DNA of 64,000 nt from Limosilactobacillus frumenti DSM 13145. Lineage in GTDB: Bacteria > Bacillota > Bacilli > Lactobacillales > Lactobacillaceae. The notes under the pieces are model-generated. The model had not been told where the DNA came from and did no database searches. It was given only the letters and a program-made list of their open reading frames with translations. The translations under genes and the position numbers were made by a program. The stretch lies in contig NZ_AZER01000025.1 of NCBI RefSeq assembly GCF_001436045.1, positions 22,349 through 86,348 of the forward strand. Direction: 5' to 3'. Each line of letters opens with the position of its first letter. Positions within the stretch are counted from its first letter, which is position 1. Shown here in pieces: positions 8,858 through 16,795 of the stretch.

Positions 8858-9853
8858 TTAATTGAATGCTTGAAGTGCCTTACGAACGGCATTAACTTTC
8901 TTGACCATTGTCTTAAATTGGTCTGGCTGAAGTGCTTGTGGACCATCAGACAAGGCGTGTGCCGGATCATCATGAATTTCAACAATTAATCCTGATGCAC
9001 CAGCCGCTGTCCCGGCAAGTGCTAATGGTGTTACAAATTCCGTATGACCAGCAGCATGGCTTGGATCAGCAATGACTGGGTAATGAGTCAGCTTTTGCAG
9101 GACAGGAATAACACCAGCATCAAATGTGTTGCGAGTGTACTTGTTATCAAATGTCCGAATGCCTCGTTCGGCAATCATAATTTGATGATTACCACCAGCC
9201 GCAATGTATTCGGTTGCGTTCAACACGTCATCAACGGTTGCAGACATACCACGCTTCAGCATCACTGGCGTTTGGGTCTTCCCGACCGCCTTCAGCAACG
9301 AAAAGTTTTGCATGTTCCGTGCGCCAATTTGGAAAATATCAGTAAACTGTTCAACCAACGGGACATGTTCATCATCCATAACTTCAGTGATCACATCCAG
9401 TCCAAAGTGGTCAGCGGCCTTTCGCAAGTCAACTAACCCTTCTTTACCCAATCCTTGGAATGAGTAAGGAGAAGTGCGGGGCTTAAAGGCGCCACCACGC
9501 AGTACTGTTGCTCCGGCGTCTTTAGCCACTTTGGCCATTTTCATCACATGTTCAGCTGATTCCACCGAACATGGACCAGCCATTAAAGTGAAGTGGTCGC
9601 CACCAATCACGGAATGTGGTGTCTTGATAATTGTGTCTTCCGGATGGAACAAACGGGAAGCTTGCACTGCTTTAGGAACATCGGTAATAATTTGACTAGC
9701 TTGTGCGCGTTCTTCGTCAGTCAAATCTGCTGGATGAGCGCCTTGAATAGCAACTCGATTATTATGAACAAATACTTGATGGTCACTAGCAAAATGCTTC
9801 TCTAACTTGTTAATCATTAATTGGGCGTTTTCATTCTTTAATACGATAATCAT
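8858..9853 (-). CDS. aroF: DAHP synthase (3-deoxy-7-phosphoheptulonate synthase) with N-terminal ferredoxin-like domain
   Basis: 331 residues. The barrel has MAGPCSVES, GGAFKPRTSPYSFQGLG, HRSLQ-equivalent PVMLKRGM and DPSHAAG, all signatures of the AroG/KDSA-type DAHP synthase. The first ~70 residues (MIIVLKN... to VPKAVQASR) form the extra ferredoxin-like domain known from Thermotoga-type enzymes, where it carries feedback inhibition by Tyr/Phe. ATG 9853 is chosen because AAAGAGTG lies 6 bases before it. It makes the first committed compound of the pathway. A terminator and a Tyr-rich leader lie directly upstream, so it appears to be controlled both at RNA level and by feedback. Confidence 0.95.
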   Translation of the reverse strand: MIIVLKNENAQLMINKLEKHFASDHQVFVHNNRVAIQGAHPADLTDEERAQASQIITDVPKAVQASRLFHPEDTIIKTPHSVIGGDHFTLMAGPCSVESAEHVMKMAKVAKDAGATVLRGGAFKPRTSPYSFQGLGKEGLVDLRKAADHFGLDVITEVMDDEHVPLVEQFTDIFQIGARNMQNFSLLKAVGKTQTPVMLKRGMSATVDDVLNATEYIAAGGNHQIMIAERGIRTFDNKYTRNTFDAGVIPVLQKLTHYPVIADPSHAAGHTEFVTPLALAGTAAGASGLIVEIHDDPAHALSDGPQALQPDQFKTMVKKVNAVRKALQAFN

Positions 9854-9882
9854 TACAATCACTCTTTCTCAAAATTCTTGGT

Positions 9883-9926
9883 AAAAAAATATCCCCACAG
9901 CGTTGAAACACTGTGAGGATTTTTTA
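9883..9926 (-). terminator. Attenuator terminator before aroF
   Basis: On the minus-strand RNA ATCCTCACAG pairs with CTGTGGGGAT (10 bp including one G-U) around a 10-base loop, followed by ATTTTTTT. It lies 30 bases before the aroF start codon and after the leader peptide, so it must be read through for the operon to be expressed. Its 5' arm can instead pair with an upstream segment (9966-9974). Confidence 0.88.
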
Positions 9927-9958
9927 TAGCAAATATGAAAATGCTAAATGGAGTTTAT

Positions 9959-10078
9959 CCAACCACACAGTGTTCACATGTGCTGCGTGGTTGGTAAATC
10001 ATGTTATTATCAACCACACAGGTTACTAAGCCAGAGCCCGCAACCTGTGTGGTGTGAACCCTAGCGTGGTTGATAATA
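9959..10078 (-). promoter_or_regulatory. Mutually exclusive leader hairpins of the aroF attenuator
   Basis: Five segments can pair in competing ways (plus-strand coordinates, RNA is minus): 1 = 10066-10078, overlapping the Tyr codons; 2 = 10042-10053; 3 = 10005-10024; 4 = 9983-9994; 5 = 9959-9974. Possible stems: 1 with 3 (13 bp), 2 with 3 (12 bp), 3 with 4 (11 bp, one wobble), 4 with 5 (12 bp, one wobble), and 5 with the terminator's 5' arm (9 bp). Forming 2:3 and 4:5 leaves the terminator free; forming 3:4 frees segment 5 to block it. No T-box motif is present. Confidence 0.8.
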
Positions 10079-10111
10079 ATAGTAACTAAATGATGCTTTA
10101 GAAAAACTCAT
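10061..10111 (-). CDS. Tyr-rich leader peptide of the aroF operon
   Basis: AAGGAG is followed 8 bases later by ATG and a 16-codon frame, MSFSKASFSYYYYQPR, ending in TAG. Four consecutive Tyr codons (TAC TAT TAT TAT) and two Phe codons are what is expected of a leader peptide that senses charged tRNA-Tyr (and perhaps tRNA-Phe). The Tyr codons lie in a segment that can pair with a downstream arm of the leader hairpins. It is preceded by a strong promoter and followed by a terminator before the DAHP synthase gene. Function is inferred from this arrangement. Confidence 0.85.
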   Translation of the reverse strand: MSFSKASFSYYYYQPR

Positions 10112-10149
10112 GATTTGAACTCCTTAATTCTTTTCTTGATGTTGGCTAA

Positions 10150-10178
10150 AGTATAGTTTCTTAAAATGCTATTGTCAA
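10150..10178 (-). promoter_or_regulatory. Promoter of the aroF operon
   Basis: Perfect -35 TTGACA (10173-10178) and -10 TATACT (10150-10155) separated by 17 bases on the minus strand, about 40 bases before the leader-peptide start. Strong vegetative-type promoter; supports regulation being mainly by attenuation downstream. Confidence 0.85.
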
Positions 10179-10255
10179 TATCTAATCTAAATTTAATTTT
10201 TTAATTTGGTTATTAAAGTTAAGACCATACTATTTCGGCATAGTTAAGTACCACC

Positions 10256-10300
10256 TATTAAAAAAATAAAGAGGACACCCCTATCACTAGTGAGTATCCT
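10256..10300 (-). terminator. Terminator after tRNA-Ser
   Basis: On the minus strand GAGGATAC pairs with GTGTCCTC (one wobble), followed by TTTATTTTTTTAA. It lies 15 bases after the tRNA. Confidence 0.75.
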
Positions 10301-10314
10301 CATACCTTAAAAAA

Positions 10315-10402
10315 CGGAGAAGGAGGGATTTGAACCCTCGCGCCGTTTTCACGACCTACACCCTTAGCAGGGGCGCCTCTTCAGCCACTTGAGTACTTCT
10401 CC
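10315..10402 (-). tRNA. tRNA-Ser (anticodon GCT)
   Basis: 88 nt cloverleaf with acceptor stem GGAGAAG/CTTCTCC, discriminator G, anticodon loop CTGCTAA (anticodon GCT, reads AGC/AGU), a long variable arm as required for tRNA-Ser, and the T-loop GGTTCAAATCC. CCA is not encoded. It is followed by its own terminator. Confidence 0.95.
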
Positions 10403-10518
10403 AATTCGTCTCTTGATTGACAATTAGTATTATAACACTTTTGTCCGTTTCAAAAGAACTGCATAAAAAGCTCCATCCTAAATTGGACAGAGTGCTCATT
10501 GCCTTATTAAATTCTAAA

Positions 10519-11304
10519 CTAAATCATCCGCATACCACCATCAATTTGAACAGCTTGACCATTCATGTAGTCGGCCTTTGGTGAGGCCAAGTAGGATACA
10601 AAGTCAGCTACTTCTTGTGGTGTTTCCGGCTTACCAACGGAAATACTTGATGAGAACTTCTTCCAGTAGTCTCCTGGTTGACCACCCATGAGTTTGACCA
10701 TGTCGCTATCAATTTGTTTCCACATTGGCGTGTCCACAATACCTGGGCAGTAAGCATTCACTGTAATATGCTGCTTACCAAATTCCTGGGCAGCAACCTG
10801 AGTTAAACCACGAACAGCAAACTTTGTACTGCCGTATGCGGCCATCAGTGCATCCCCAAAATGACCAGCAACACTGGAAGCATTGATGATCTTGCGAACT
10901 TTATCACCATCATTTTGCTTCTTAAATTGTGTCACGGCCGCTTGAATTCCCCAAACATCACCAAAGACATTAACCTTATAGATTTTTTCTAAGTCATCCT
11001 CATTAATGTCCATAACCGGTTTAACGATCATGATTCCAGCATTATTAACGTAGGTGTCAAGCCGACCAAAATGTTCAACAGCAGCTTGAACAAATTTTTC
11101 ATGATCAGCTTTGTTCGCAACATTGCCTTCAACGGCAACTGCATTATGGCCGGTTTTGTTCAAGTCATCAGCAACCTTATTAGCATTTTCGCCATTCAAA
11201 TCAGCAACAACGACGTCATAACCATCTGCCGATAATTGGCGAACGATTGCTTCACCAATTCCTTGTCCGGCCCCAGTAACAACTGCTACTCTTTGTTCAC
11301 GCAT
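10519..11304 (-). CDS. Short-chain dehydrogenase, acetoin/diacetyl reductase-like
   Basis: 261 residues, classical SDR: TGAGQGIG cofactor motif near residue 10, NAGI (about 90), catalytic Ser in NASSVAG and YGSTK (Tyr/Lys pair about 156-160). The overall layout matches butA/budC-type diacetyl reductase [(S)-acetoin forming], but the exact substrate cannot be proven from sequence. ATG 11304 follows GGAAAGGAAG by 8 bases; an upstream in-frame start would overlap that ribosome site. A cre-like site lies upstream (11353), so carbon catabolite control is likely. Monocistronic. Confidence 0.85.
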   Translation of the reverse strand: MREQRVAVVTGAGQGIGEAIVRQLSADGYDVVVADLNGENANKVADDLNKTGHNAVAVEGNVANKADHEKFVQAAVEHFGRLDTYVNNAGIMIVKPVMDINEDDLEKIYKVNVFGDVWGIQAAVTQFKKQNDGDKVRKIINASSVAGHFGDALMAAYGSTKFAVRGLTQVAAQEFGKQHITVNAYCPGIVDTPMWKQIDSDMVKLMGGQPGDYWKKFSSSISVGKPETPQEVADFVSYLASPKADYMNGQAVQIDGGMRMI

Positions 11305-11352
11305 CGCAAAAGCTTCCTTTCCAAAATACATGCGCAATATATGGTTACTAAT

Positions 11353-11366
11353 TGTAACCGCTTACC
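11353..11366. promoter_or_regulatory. cre-like CcpA site upstream of the SDR gene
   Basis: TGTAACCGCTTACC differs from TGNAANCGNTNNCA only at the last base. It lies about 50 bases upstream of the SDR start codon. Confidence 0.6.
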
Positions 11367-11425
11367 TAAATTTTAGAATAATAATGAATGTATGTACATT
11401 ATTTTGGCTTAGTAAGACAAATAAT

Positions 11426-11460
11426 CAAAAAGTCCCCAGCAATTTCTTGCTAGAGACTCC
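11426..11460 (-). terminator. Terminator of the universal stress protein gene
   Basis: On the minus RNA AGTCTCTAGCA pairs with TGCTGGGGACT (11 bp with wobbles), followed by TTTTTGATT. Lies 30 bases after the usp stop. Confidence 0.75.
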
Positions 11461-11489
11461 TGTGTTTATTACATTGTATCAACTAATTA

Positions 11490-11969
11490 TTAGTACTTAA
11501 TTTCCATAAGCTTGTTACCATTATCAGTTTTAACAATCGTCAAATCACACTTGGCAACCCGGACACAGTAAGTAGCAGTTGAACCAAGAACATGTTTACT
11601 TACACTATTCAATCCTTGACCACCAAGTACTAGCATATCAATATCATGCTTTTCAGGGTACTTAGTTGCTAATTCTGCCTTTGGACTACCAATCATAACG
11701 GTTGTTTTTACATCGGAAATGCCTTGATCCTTGGCTACCTTTTCGAATTCAGCAAGTTGACGCTTCATTTCATCAACTGCTGGTTGATAAATACTGTTAT
11801 CCGCAAAGCCATAACCTTTTGGTGTATTTTCAGGGAACCGTTGACCATTAATAACACTTAGCATATGTAATGAAGCATTATCTCTTTTAGCAATCCGAGC
11901 TGCTTTATAGAAAGCCTCTTTTGAAGGACGGGAGCCATCAATTCCTACTAAAACATTTTTGTAACTCAT
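11490..11969 (-). CDS. Universal stress protein, UspA family
   Basis: 159 residues of the UspA alpha/beta fold. It starts MSYKNVLVGIDGS with the Asp typical of the family, and carries the ATP-binding motif G-2X-G-9X-G-S in GGQGLNSVSKHVLGS (about residues 113-127). UspA proteins of this class bind ATP and act in stress tolerance; the precise role here is unknown. GAGGTG lies 6 bases before ATG 11969. A promoter (TTAACA, 16 bases, TATAAT at 12006-12033) precedes it and a terminator follows, so it is monocistronic. Confidence 0.92.
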   Translation of the reverse strand: MSYKNVLVGIDGSRPSKEAFYKAARIAKRDNASLHMLSVINGQRFPENTPKGYGFADNSIYQPAVDEMKRQLAEFEKVAKDQGISDVKTTVMIGSPKAELATKYPEKHDIDMLVLGGQGLNSVSKHVLGSTATYCVRVAKCDLTIVKTDNGNKLMEIKY

Positions 11970-12005
11970 TATAAACACCTCATTTATCTTTATTCATCAA
12001 TTCTG

Positions 12006-12033
12006 ATTATATGCAAATCATGATAAATGTTAA
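12006..12033 (-). promoter_or_regulatory. Promoter of the universal stress protein gene
   Basis: -35 TTAACA (12028-12033) and perfect -10 TATAAT (12006-12011) with a 16-base spacer on the minus strand. Confidence 0.65.
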
Positions 12034-12039
12034 TACATA

Positions 12040-12500
12040 AGTTGTATGTTATCAGAATATTAAGGTACAGTCCTCAATATCTTCATGTTATTAATTTTGT
12101 AAATACAATTGTTGATAAAATGACATAGAATAATTTTATGTCTTTATTCAAGTTTCCCTTCAAATAATAGTAATATGTAATAGATAGATCGTAAGCAAGT
12201 GCTCGAATATCGAACTAAAAATACGTTAGTCAAAAAACATTGCTAAGCTAAATTATGAAAGAAGCCGCTAGCACCTGAAAATGCTAGCGGCTTTTTAAAT
12301 TTGGGCGTTATTTCTAACAAATGGATCCTAATTTTAAATTTAAGGCACAAAAAAGAGCATCTTTTCAGATGCCCGGCCAGCGCGGAATAAGTAATCAACT
12401 GATCCAAATTGTACACCAGCATTCTAATCATTGTCGTGCCTAATAAGCACGTAAAAAGATTAATCAAAAAGACAATTGAGCTGATTCATTAGGTGAAGCA
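12040..12500. other. Gene-free stretch with an orphan terminator
   Basis: I find no convincing gene here. It is AT-rich and holds a strong intrinsic terminator at 12263-12297 (AGCCGCTAGCA/TGCTAGCGGCT then TTTTT, plus strand) with no gene to end, and a small GCATCT/AGATGC hairpin near 12356. Together with the broken frame that follows it looks like a decayed locus. Confidence 0.5.
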
Positions 12501-12826
12501 ATAATATTGCTACTTTTTCTGTGCTGACTACGATTGGCGCTTTTTATATCAAATAGTATGCGTTATCTAAATATTCTCTCTATAAAATCACCCTTCGTTA
12601 CTGCCTCATTACTATATAGTGGATATGTTAACGGTTCTCCGGATACAGTTTTTAAACTAGCACTAGTTAATCTAATACTTACAATTCGTTGCCGGTAATA
12701 TTTTTTGATAGCAATGATGAAGTTGATAAACATCATAAGGGATTAGGTATATTATATATATGTTTTGGGCTATTTGTGCTATCTACTCTTTGGTGGGGAC
12801 CAGAACTACAAGAATTACTAACTTAA
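12500..12826 (+). pseudogene. Decayed membrane-protein remnant
   Basis: Two plus-strand reading frames join into what looks like the end of a membrane protein. The first part (about 12528-12696) reads SPFVTASLLYSGYVNGS and VFKLALVNLILTIR; a shift near 12697 leads to VIFFDSNDEVDKHHKG, a hydrophobic stretch and WWGPELQELLT with a stop at 12826. Internal stops and no start or ribosome site are visible. The family is not recognised. A rho-independent hairpin follows at 12857. Confidence 0.35.
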
Positions 12827-12856
12827 AGAATTATGCGCTCACTTCTTTACGTGCGT

Positions 12857-12892
12857 AAAAAGGCCAGTCCCGGTACACCAGGGCTGGCCTTT
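12857..12892. terminator. Bidirectional terminator
   Basis: AAAGGCCAG paired with CTGGCCTTT plus inner CC/GG pairs, A run on one side and TTATTTT on the other. It ends the converging 91-aa gene (-) and the decayed plus-strand locus. Confidence 0.7.
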
Positions 12893-12977
12893 ATTTTGCT
12901 ACTTTTTCATTGAGTTAATATTTGATAAAGCTGGTCGTCAAAATAGATACTATCTTATTAACAACAAGCAGTTATCA

Positions 12978-13253
12978 TTAAGCGTTGTATACTGAATGTT
13001 CTTTACCAGTCAGATTAATTTTATCCAACCCATTATCTAATTGATAATGATCATCATTAATCTTCTTATCACGGTAGCCCGCTTTGGCAAATGCTTCAAC
13101 CAAACGTGCCATGAACTTTTGACCTTCTTCGGCAGACTTATACAGCATATGATCCAAGTACATTGGCCGATCAGCGCTTCGCCGAACTAAGGTTACTAAA
13201 TAAATCTTTTCGCTCGTTTTATTAATATCAGTCGTATTTCTCATCAATGACAT
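12978..13253 (-). CDS. Hypothetical protein (91 aa)
   Basis: 91 residues, soluble, basic, with no recognised motif; begins MSLMRNTTDINKTSEKIYLV. AAGGGGATGG before ATG 13253 is a good ribosome site and a terminator lies downstream, so it is probably expressed as its own unit. It has a plain alpha/beta look (KIYLVTLVRR, then a helix rich in Ala and Glu). No function can be assigned. Confidence 0.65.
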   Translation of the reverse strand: MSLMRNTTDINKTSEKIYLVTLVRRSADRPMYLDHMLYKSAEEGQKFMARLVEAFAKAGYRDKKINDDHYQLDNGLDKINLTGKEHSVYNA

Positions 13254-13375
13254 TTTAATCCATCCCCTTACATCTGTTTATTATTATACTTGTTATTGGT
13301 CTGGTTAGCCAAGTCATTGTGCTTACTTGGAAACGCTTAATAGATAAGAAAGCGGTTTATCTCATTTATAAACCC

Positions 13376-14050
13376 TTAATTCATCTGTTTAACCCTAAAA
13401 TTATGTTTCAATCCATGCCAAATATGGCGGTCAAAGAAACCAATCAACGGTCCGTTTGCCAGTAAAGCAAAAAGGGTCCCAACATTGATGGCATAAAGAC
13501 GGCCACTCAAGCAAAATGTCACCACCATGATAACAATCGGCGGAATAAAGTTCACAAGTTGGGCGACCACTACTTTATTGTGACAGTATAAGAACCGCAG
13601 AATATTCGTCGTATCATCATTCGGGTGCATGACTAAATTAGCCCGTTGGTAGATCGAAATCGCACAACAAAAAATAGCTACACCCAGGAAACACAAACCA
13701 GTCCGCACAATAAACGGCAAGGTGGGCACCCCACAATGATTAAAGAAGTTCACAAAAATATCGACAAAAGAAGAAAAGCAGGCAATAAAAGCTACTTCGC
13801 CAAAGAAGCGCCACTTATCCCATTGACGAATAAGTAGTTGATTGGCAATTGCCGTTAATGTACCGACAACGAACATCGGTAATCCTACCGTTGTCCCAAT
13901 TAGTTCTGCAATATTTACTTCTGATACTGTCCACGGACTAGTCCCCACAGTGGTTGACACCGTTAACCCATTACCAAATGCATTTAACAATAACCCAACA
14001 ACTAACGCCAAAATCCGGATGGACATCGAATTGTTCTGCTGCTTATTCAC
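13376..14050 (-). CDS. YczE/YitT-like integral membrane protein
   Basis: About 224 residues with five to six hydrophobic segments. The first segment with NAFGNGLTVSTTVGTSPW resembles the start of YczE-family membrane proteins (conserved Gly and PW after helix 1). GTG 14050 is preferred because GAAGGA lies 6 bases upstream; an ATG at 14086 has a weaker AGGT site only 0-1 bases away. Function of the family is largely unknown. It stands alone between two terminators. Confidence 0.7.
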   Translation of the reverse strand: MNKQQNNSMSIRILALVVGLLLNAFGNGLTVSTTVGTSPWTVSEVNIAELIGTTVGLPMFVVGTLTAIANQLLIRQWDKWRFFGEVAFIACFSSFVDIFVNFFNHCGVPTLPFIVRTGLCFLGVAIFCCAISIYQRANLVMHPNDDTTNILRFLYCHNKVVVAQLVNFIPPIVIMVVTFCLSGRLYAINVGTLFALLANGPLIGFFDRHIWHGLKHNFRVKQMN

Positions 14051-14127
14051 TGACGATCCTTCCCATCTAGCATTCACAAAGTCCATACCTGTTTAATATA
14101 GACCCTTTTTCTAAATTGTGGAACACC

Positions 14128-14166
14128 AAAACGCCCCTGACCGTTAATTAAACGACAGGGGTGTTT
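14128..14166 (-). terminator. Terminator of the sugar-phosphate antiporter gene
   Basis: AAAACGCCCCTG pairs with CAGGGGTGTTTT (one wobble) around a 15-base loop. It lies about 95 bases after the antiporter stop and before the YczE-like gene. Confidence 0.75.
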
Positions 14167-14260
14167 TAATAATGGTTCAAACGAATCAGTATAATGCAGA
14201 CTAATAATTAACAACGTGCACAAATGAGAAAGTATTACCTGATCCGTCTGCACTCACTAA

Positions 14261-15592
14261 TTAGTCTTGGGCTTGTGCTTGAGCCTTTTTCCGTAATACA
14301 AAGATGTGTAAGAAGATTGAGCAAAGCAGGCAGCCAGCGGTAGCGGCTAACAGCAATACCAGGCCGGCATTCCAGCCATACTTATCAACGGCCCAGCCAA
14401 GAAGACTGGTTCCTAACGTCGAACCTAAAACATAGGACATGAATCCACGAAGACCAACAGTTGAACCAACAGCAAATGGTGGAACAACTTCCATAGTCTG
14501 AACAGAGTCCAAGAATTGTGGAATGTAAACCAAGCAACCAGCTAAGGCTGCGTAAATCGTAACTGAAGTAACTGATTTACCGTTCCAGTAACCTAAGATG
14601 CAGAAGATAATCAGTACCAAGGCAATGATTGCCGGTGGCATCCGGTAACTCTTGAAGAGCTTATCAGAAATGATCCCGGCTAACAGGGTTGATGGAATGG
14701 CAGCCCATTCGAAGAAAGCAAAGGCAACCATCATTTGACTGTGCGTGAAGCCCTTCGCCTGAATCAGGAAAATTGGAATCCACGTTAAGATCCCGAACCG
14801 AATCATGTAAACGAAGGTATCCATGAAGGAAACCAGCCAAGCACCAGGGTTATTAAAGACATATTGGGTCAAAATTTGCCAAGATGACAGATCTTTGTAG
14901 TCAATGCCTTTTTCCTGTTCCTTGGTTTCTGGCAGCGGAGGAAGCCCTTCTTCTTGTGGACGACCTTTAACTAACCAGAGGACTAAGCAGGCGATCACAA
15001 TCGCAACTAATGCTGGAAAGACGTACATTGCAAAACGCCAGTGAGCAGCACCAACCATTCCCAACATAAAGCCAGCCAATGGTGAAATTAATCCCCCACC
15101 AACATTGTGTGAACAGTTCCAGATGGAAGTAATGAAGCCACGCTGTTTCTTGTCAAAGTAGGTCGACAAGATAATGAATGAAGGTCCAACCCCCATTCCC
15201 TGGAAAAGGCCAAGCAAAATCAAAATAATAGCTAATGAAATTAAATTATGACCAAACGCGGCGAGACACATACTCATGATGGCACAGGCAATTAACCCAG
15301 TGGCCATGAATCGTTTTGGATCCGCCTTATCAGCCCAGGCACTCATGACCCCTTTACCTAATCCATAGGCGATCAATAAGCAACTAGACAGCATCCCAAT
15401 TTGACCCTTTGACAGGTCCAGAGTTGCCTTAATATTCGGCGTCGACAGCGTAAAGTTATTCCGAACAATATAGAAAGCGGCATAACCAATAAATACCCCG
15501 ACCAAGGACATCCACTTGTATGCAGTAAACTTTTGTTTAGCTTGGTCTGCAGGTACCGCTGGTTTATGCCGTGGTTTTAAGAATGAAAGCAC
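14261..15592 (-). CDS. MFS organophosphate:phosphate antiporter (UhpT/GlpT family)
   Basis: 443 residues with 12 predicted membrane segments. GYAAFYIVRNNFTLSTPNIK near the N-terminus and GPSFIILSTYFDKKQRG, SIWNCSHNVGGGL in the middle match the organophosphate:Pi antiporter family (GlpT, UhpT, PgtP), which swap sugar phosphates or glycerol-3-phosphate for phosphate. Which substrate is moved cannot be decided from sequence. The start is GTG 15592, 10 bases after TTAGGAGATG. A cre-like palindrome lies 31 bases upstream, suggesting catabolite control. No two-component uptake sensor is present nearby. Confidence 0.88.
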   Translation of the reverse strand: MLSFLKPRHKPAVPADQAKQKFTAYKWMSLVGVFIGYAAFYIVRNNFTLSTPNIKATLDLSKGQIGMLSSCLLIAYGLGKGVMSAWADKADPKRFMATGLIACAIMSMCLAAFGHNLISLAIILILLGLFQGMGVGPSFIILSTYFDKKQRGFITSIWNCSHNVGGGLISPLAGFMLGMVGAAHWRFAMYVFPALVAIVIACLVLWLVKGRPQEEGLPPLPETKEQEKGIDYKDLSSWQILTQYVFNNPGAWLVSFMDTFVYMIRFGILTWIPIFLIQAKGFTHSQMMVAFAFFEWAAIPSTLLAGIISDKLFKSYRMPPAIIALVLIIFCILGYWNGKSVTSVTIYAALAGCLVYIPQFLDSVQTMEVVPPFAVGSTVGLRGFMSYVLGSTLGTSLLGWAVDKYGWNAGLVLLLAATAGCLLCSIFLHIFVLRKKAQAQAQD

Positions 15593-15622
15593 TTATTTTC
15601 ATCTCCTAATTTTAGCGATCCA

Positions 15623-15638
15623 TAGTAAGCGGTTACTA
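15623..15638. promoter_or_regulatory. cre-like palindrome before the antiporter gene
   Basis: TAGTAAGCGGTTACTA is a near-perfect palindrome around CG with two mismatches to the cre consensus (A for T at the start and T for A at the end). Confidence 0.45.
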
Positions 15639-15779
15639 TGTTGCTATATCAGTTTTTGTGCACGATTTAATTATATTACAAAAATGGGTTTAAAACGCCC
15701 TTTTTATTCTAATAGCTTTCATAATTAACCATAAATAAACACAAAATAAAGAAAGTGCTCTCAAATAGTAAAATTTTAC

Positions 15780-16793
15780 TTATTCTTGGCGCATTAATAA
15801 ATCAACAATCTGCTGTTTACTAATCTTACCAAAATAGTTACTTAATTGGAGCGGTTGGAGGGCTTTCTCCACCGCTTGACGGTCATACCGGACCCCAATG
15901 AGGGCTTGTTCAAATTCATCAATCTTTCGTTGACCAAAGAAATCCCCATAAGTCTTTAAGTATTTAATTCGACCATTATCAATTTGCAAGCGAAAGTCGA
16001 CGGTTCCTTGAGCAAAATGCTGACGGTGTTGAATAGCTGATTCAGGTGATTTTCCATAGATCCAATCCCAGTTCGAATAAACCTTTTGATTTAACTCTTC
16101 TACTCGTTGTTTAGTTTGATCATCTAAGACATATTCTCGAGCTTGCGCTAAATCATCAACACCCAAAATCTTTTTCGCTAAAGTATCGCGAAATTGTTCA
16201 ATCGTTAATGACTGGTATTGGGGAGCAAAGTAAGGCTTTAGGTTCGTCACCCGCGAATGAACCGACTTAATCCCCTTCGAGGCAATCTTATCTGCTGGGA
16301 CATCTAGAGCCTTACCAATCACGTCTAAATCAACATCGTACATCAAAGTACCGTGAGAGAACATCCGTCCATTGGTCGTTTTCATTGCATTGCCAGAAAA
16401 TTTCTTGCCGTCAATTTGTAAGTCATTTCTACCCGCTAATTGAGCATTGTGGGCACCCATTTCATGAAGGGCTTCAATGACTGGTTCAGTAAATTTACGA
16501 AAGTTACCAACTGAGTCACCATCATCTTTAGTGATAAAGCTAAAGCTGACATTGCCCAAGTCATCATAAACAGCTCCACCACCAGAAGTTCGCCGCGTGA
16601 CAATAATGTTGTGTTTCTTGACGTAATCTAAATTAATTTCTTCGTATGCATCTTGATAACGCCCCAAGATAATGCAAGGCGAATTAATGTAGAAGTACAG
16701 TATTGGCTCTGCCAAGTCAGCATGCTCCATCAAATAAGTTTCCAAAGCCAAGTTATATCTAATATCACGATTACTAGTAACCAAATATTTCAT
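15780..16793 (-). CDS. lplA: Lipoate-protein ligase A
   Basis: 337 residues, two-domain LplA: the catalytic domain has RRTSGGGAVYDDLGN (lipoyl-AMP binding, about residues 69-83) and HGTLMYDVD, and the ~80-residue C-terminal accessory domain is present. It attaches free lipoate to the E2 or H subunits of lipoyl enzymes. The start codon at 16793 is 2 bases after the OsmC stop codon, so the pair is an operon. That is notable because Ohr/OsmC peroxidases use lipoylated proteins as reductant. Confidence 0.93.
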   Translation of the reverse strand: MKYLVTSNRDIRYNLALETYLMEHADLAEPILYFYINSPCIILGRYQDAYEEINLDYVKKHNIIVTRRTSGGGAVYDDLGNVSFSFITKDDGDSVGNFRKFTEPVIEALHEMGAHNAQLAGRNDLQIDGKKFSGNAMKTTNGRMFSHGTLMYDVDLDVIGKALDVPADKIASKGIKSVHSRVTNLKPYFAPQYQSLTIEQFRDTLAKKILGVDDLAQAREYVLDDQTKQRVEELNQKVYSNWDWIYGKSPESAIQHRQHFAQGTVDFRLQIDNGRIKYLKTYGDFFGQRKIDEFEQALIGVRYDRQAVEKALQPLQLSNYFGKISKQQIVDLLMRQE

Positions 16794-16795
16794 TT

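Noticed and set aside
9044..9805. Four plus-strand frames opposite DAHP synthase
   Set aside because: Overlapping shadows of a well-supported gene.
9883..10111. T-box before aroF
   Set aside because: No AGGGTGG-NACCGCG motif or stem I elements; the leader-peptide arrangement explains the sequence better.
12243..12467. 74-codon minus-strand frame
   Set aside because: It runs through a terminator hairpin, has no ribosome site and no recognisable sequence.
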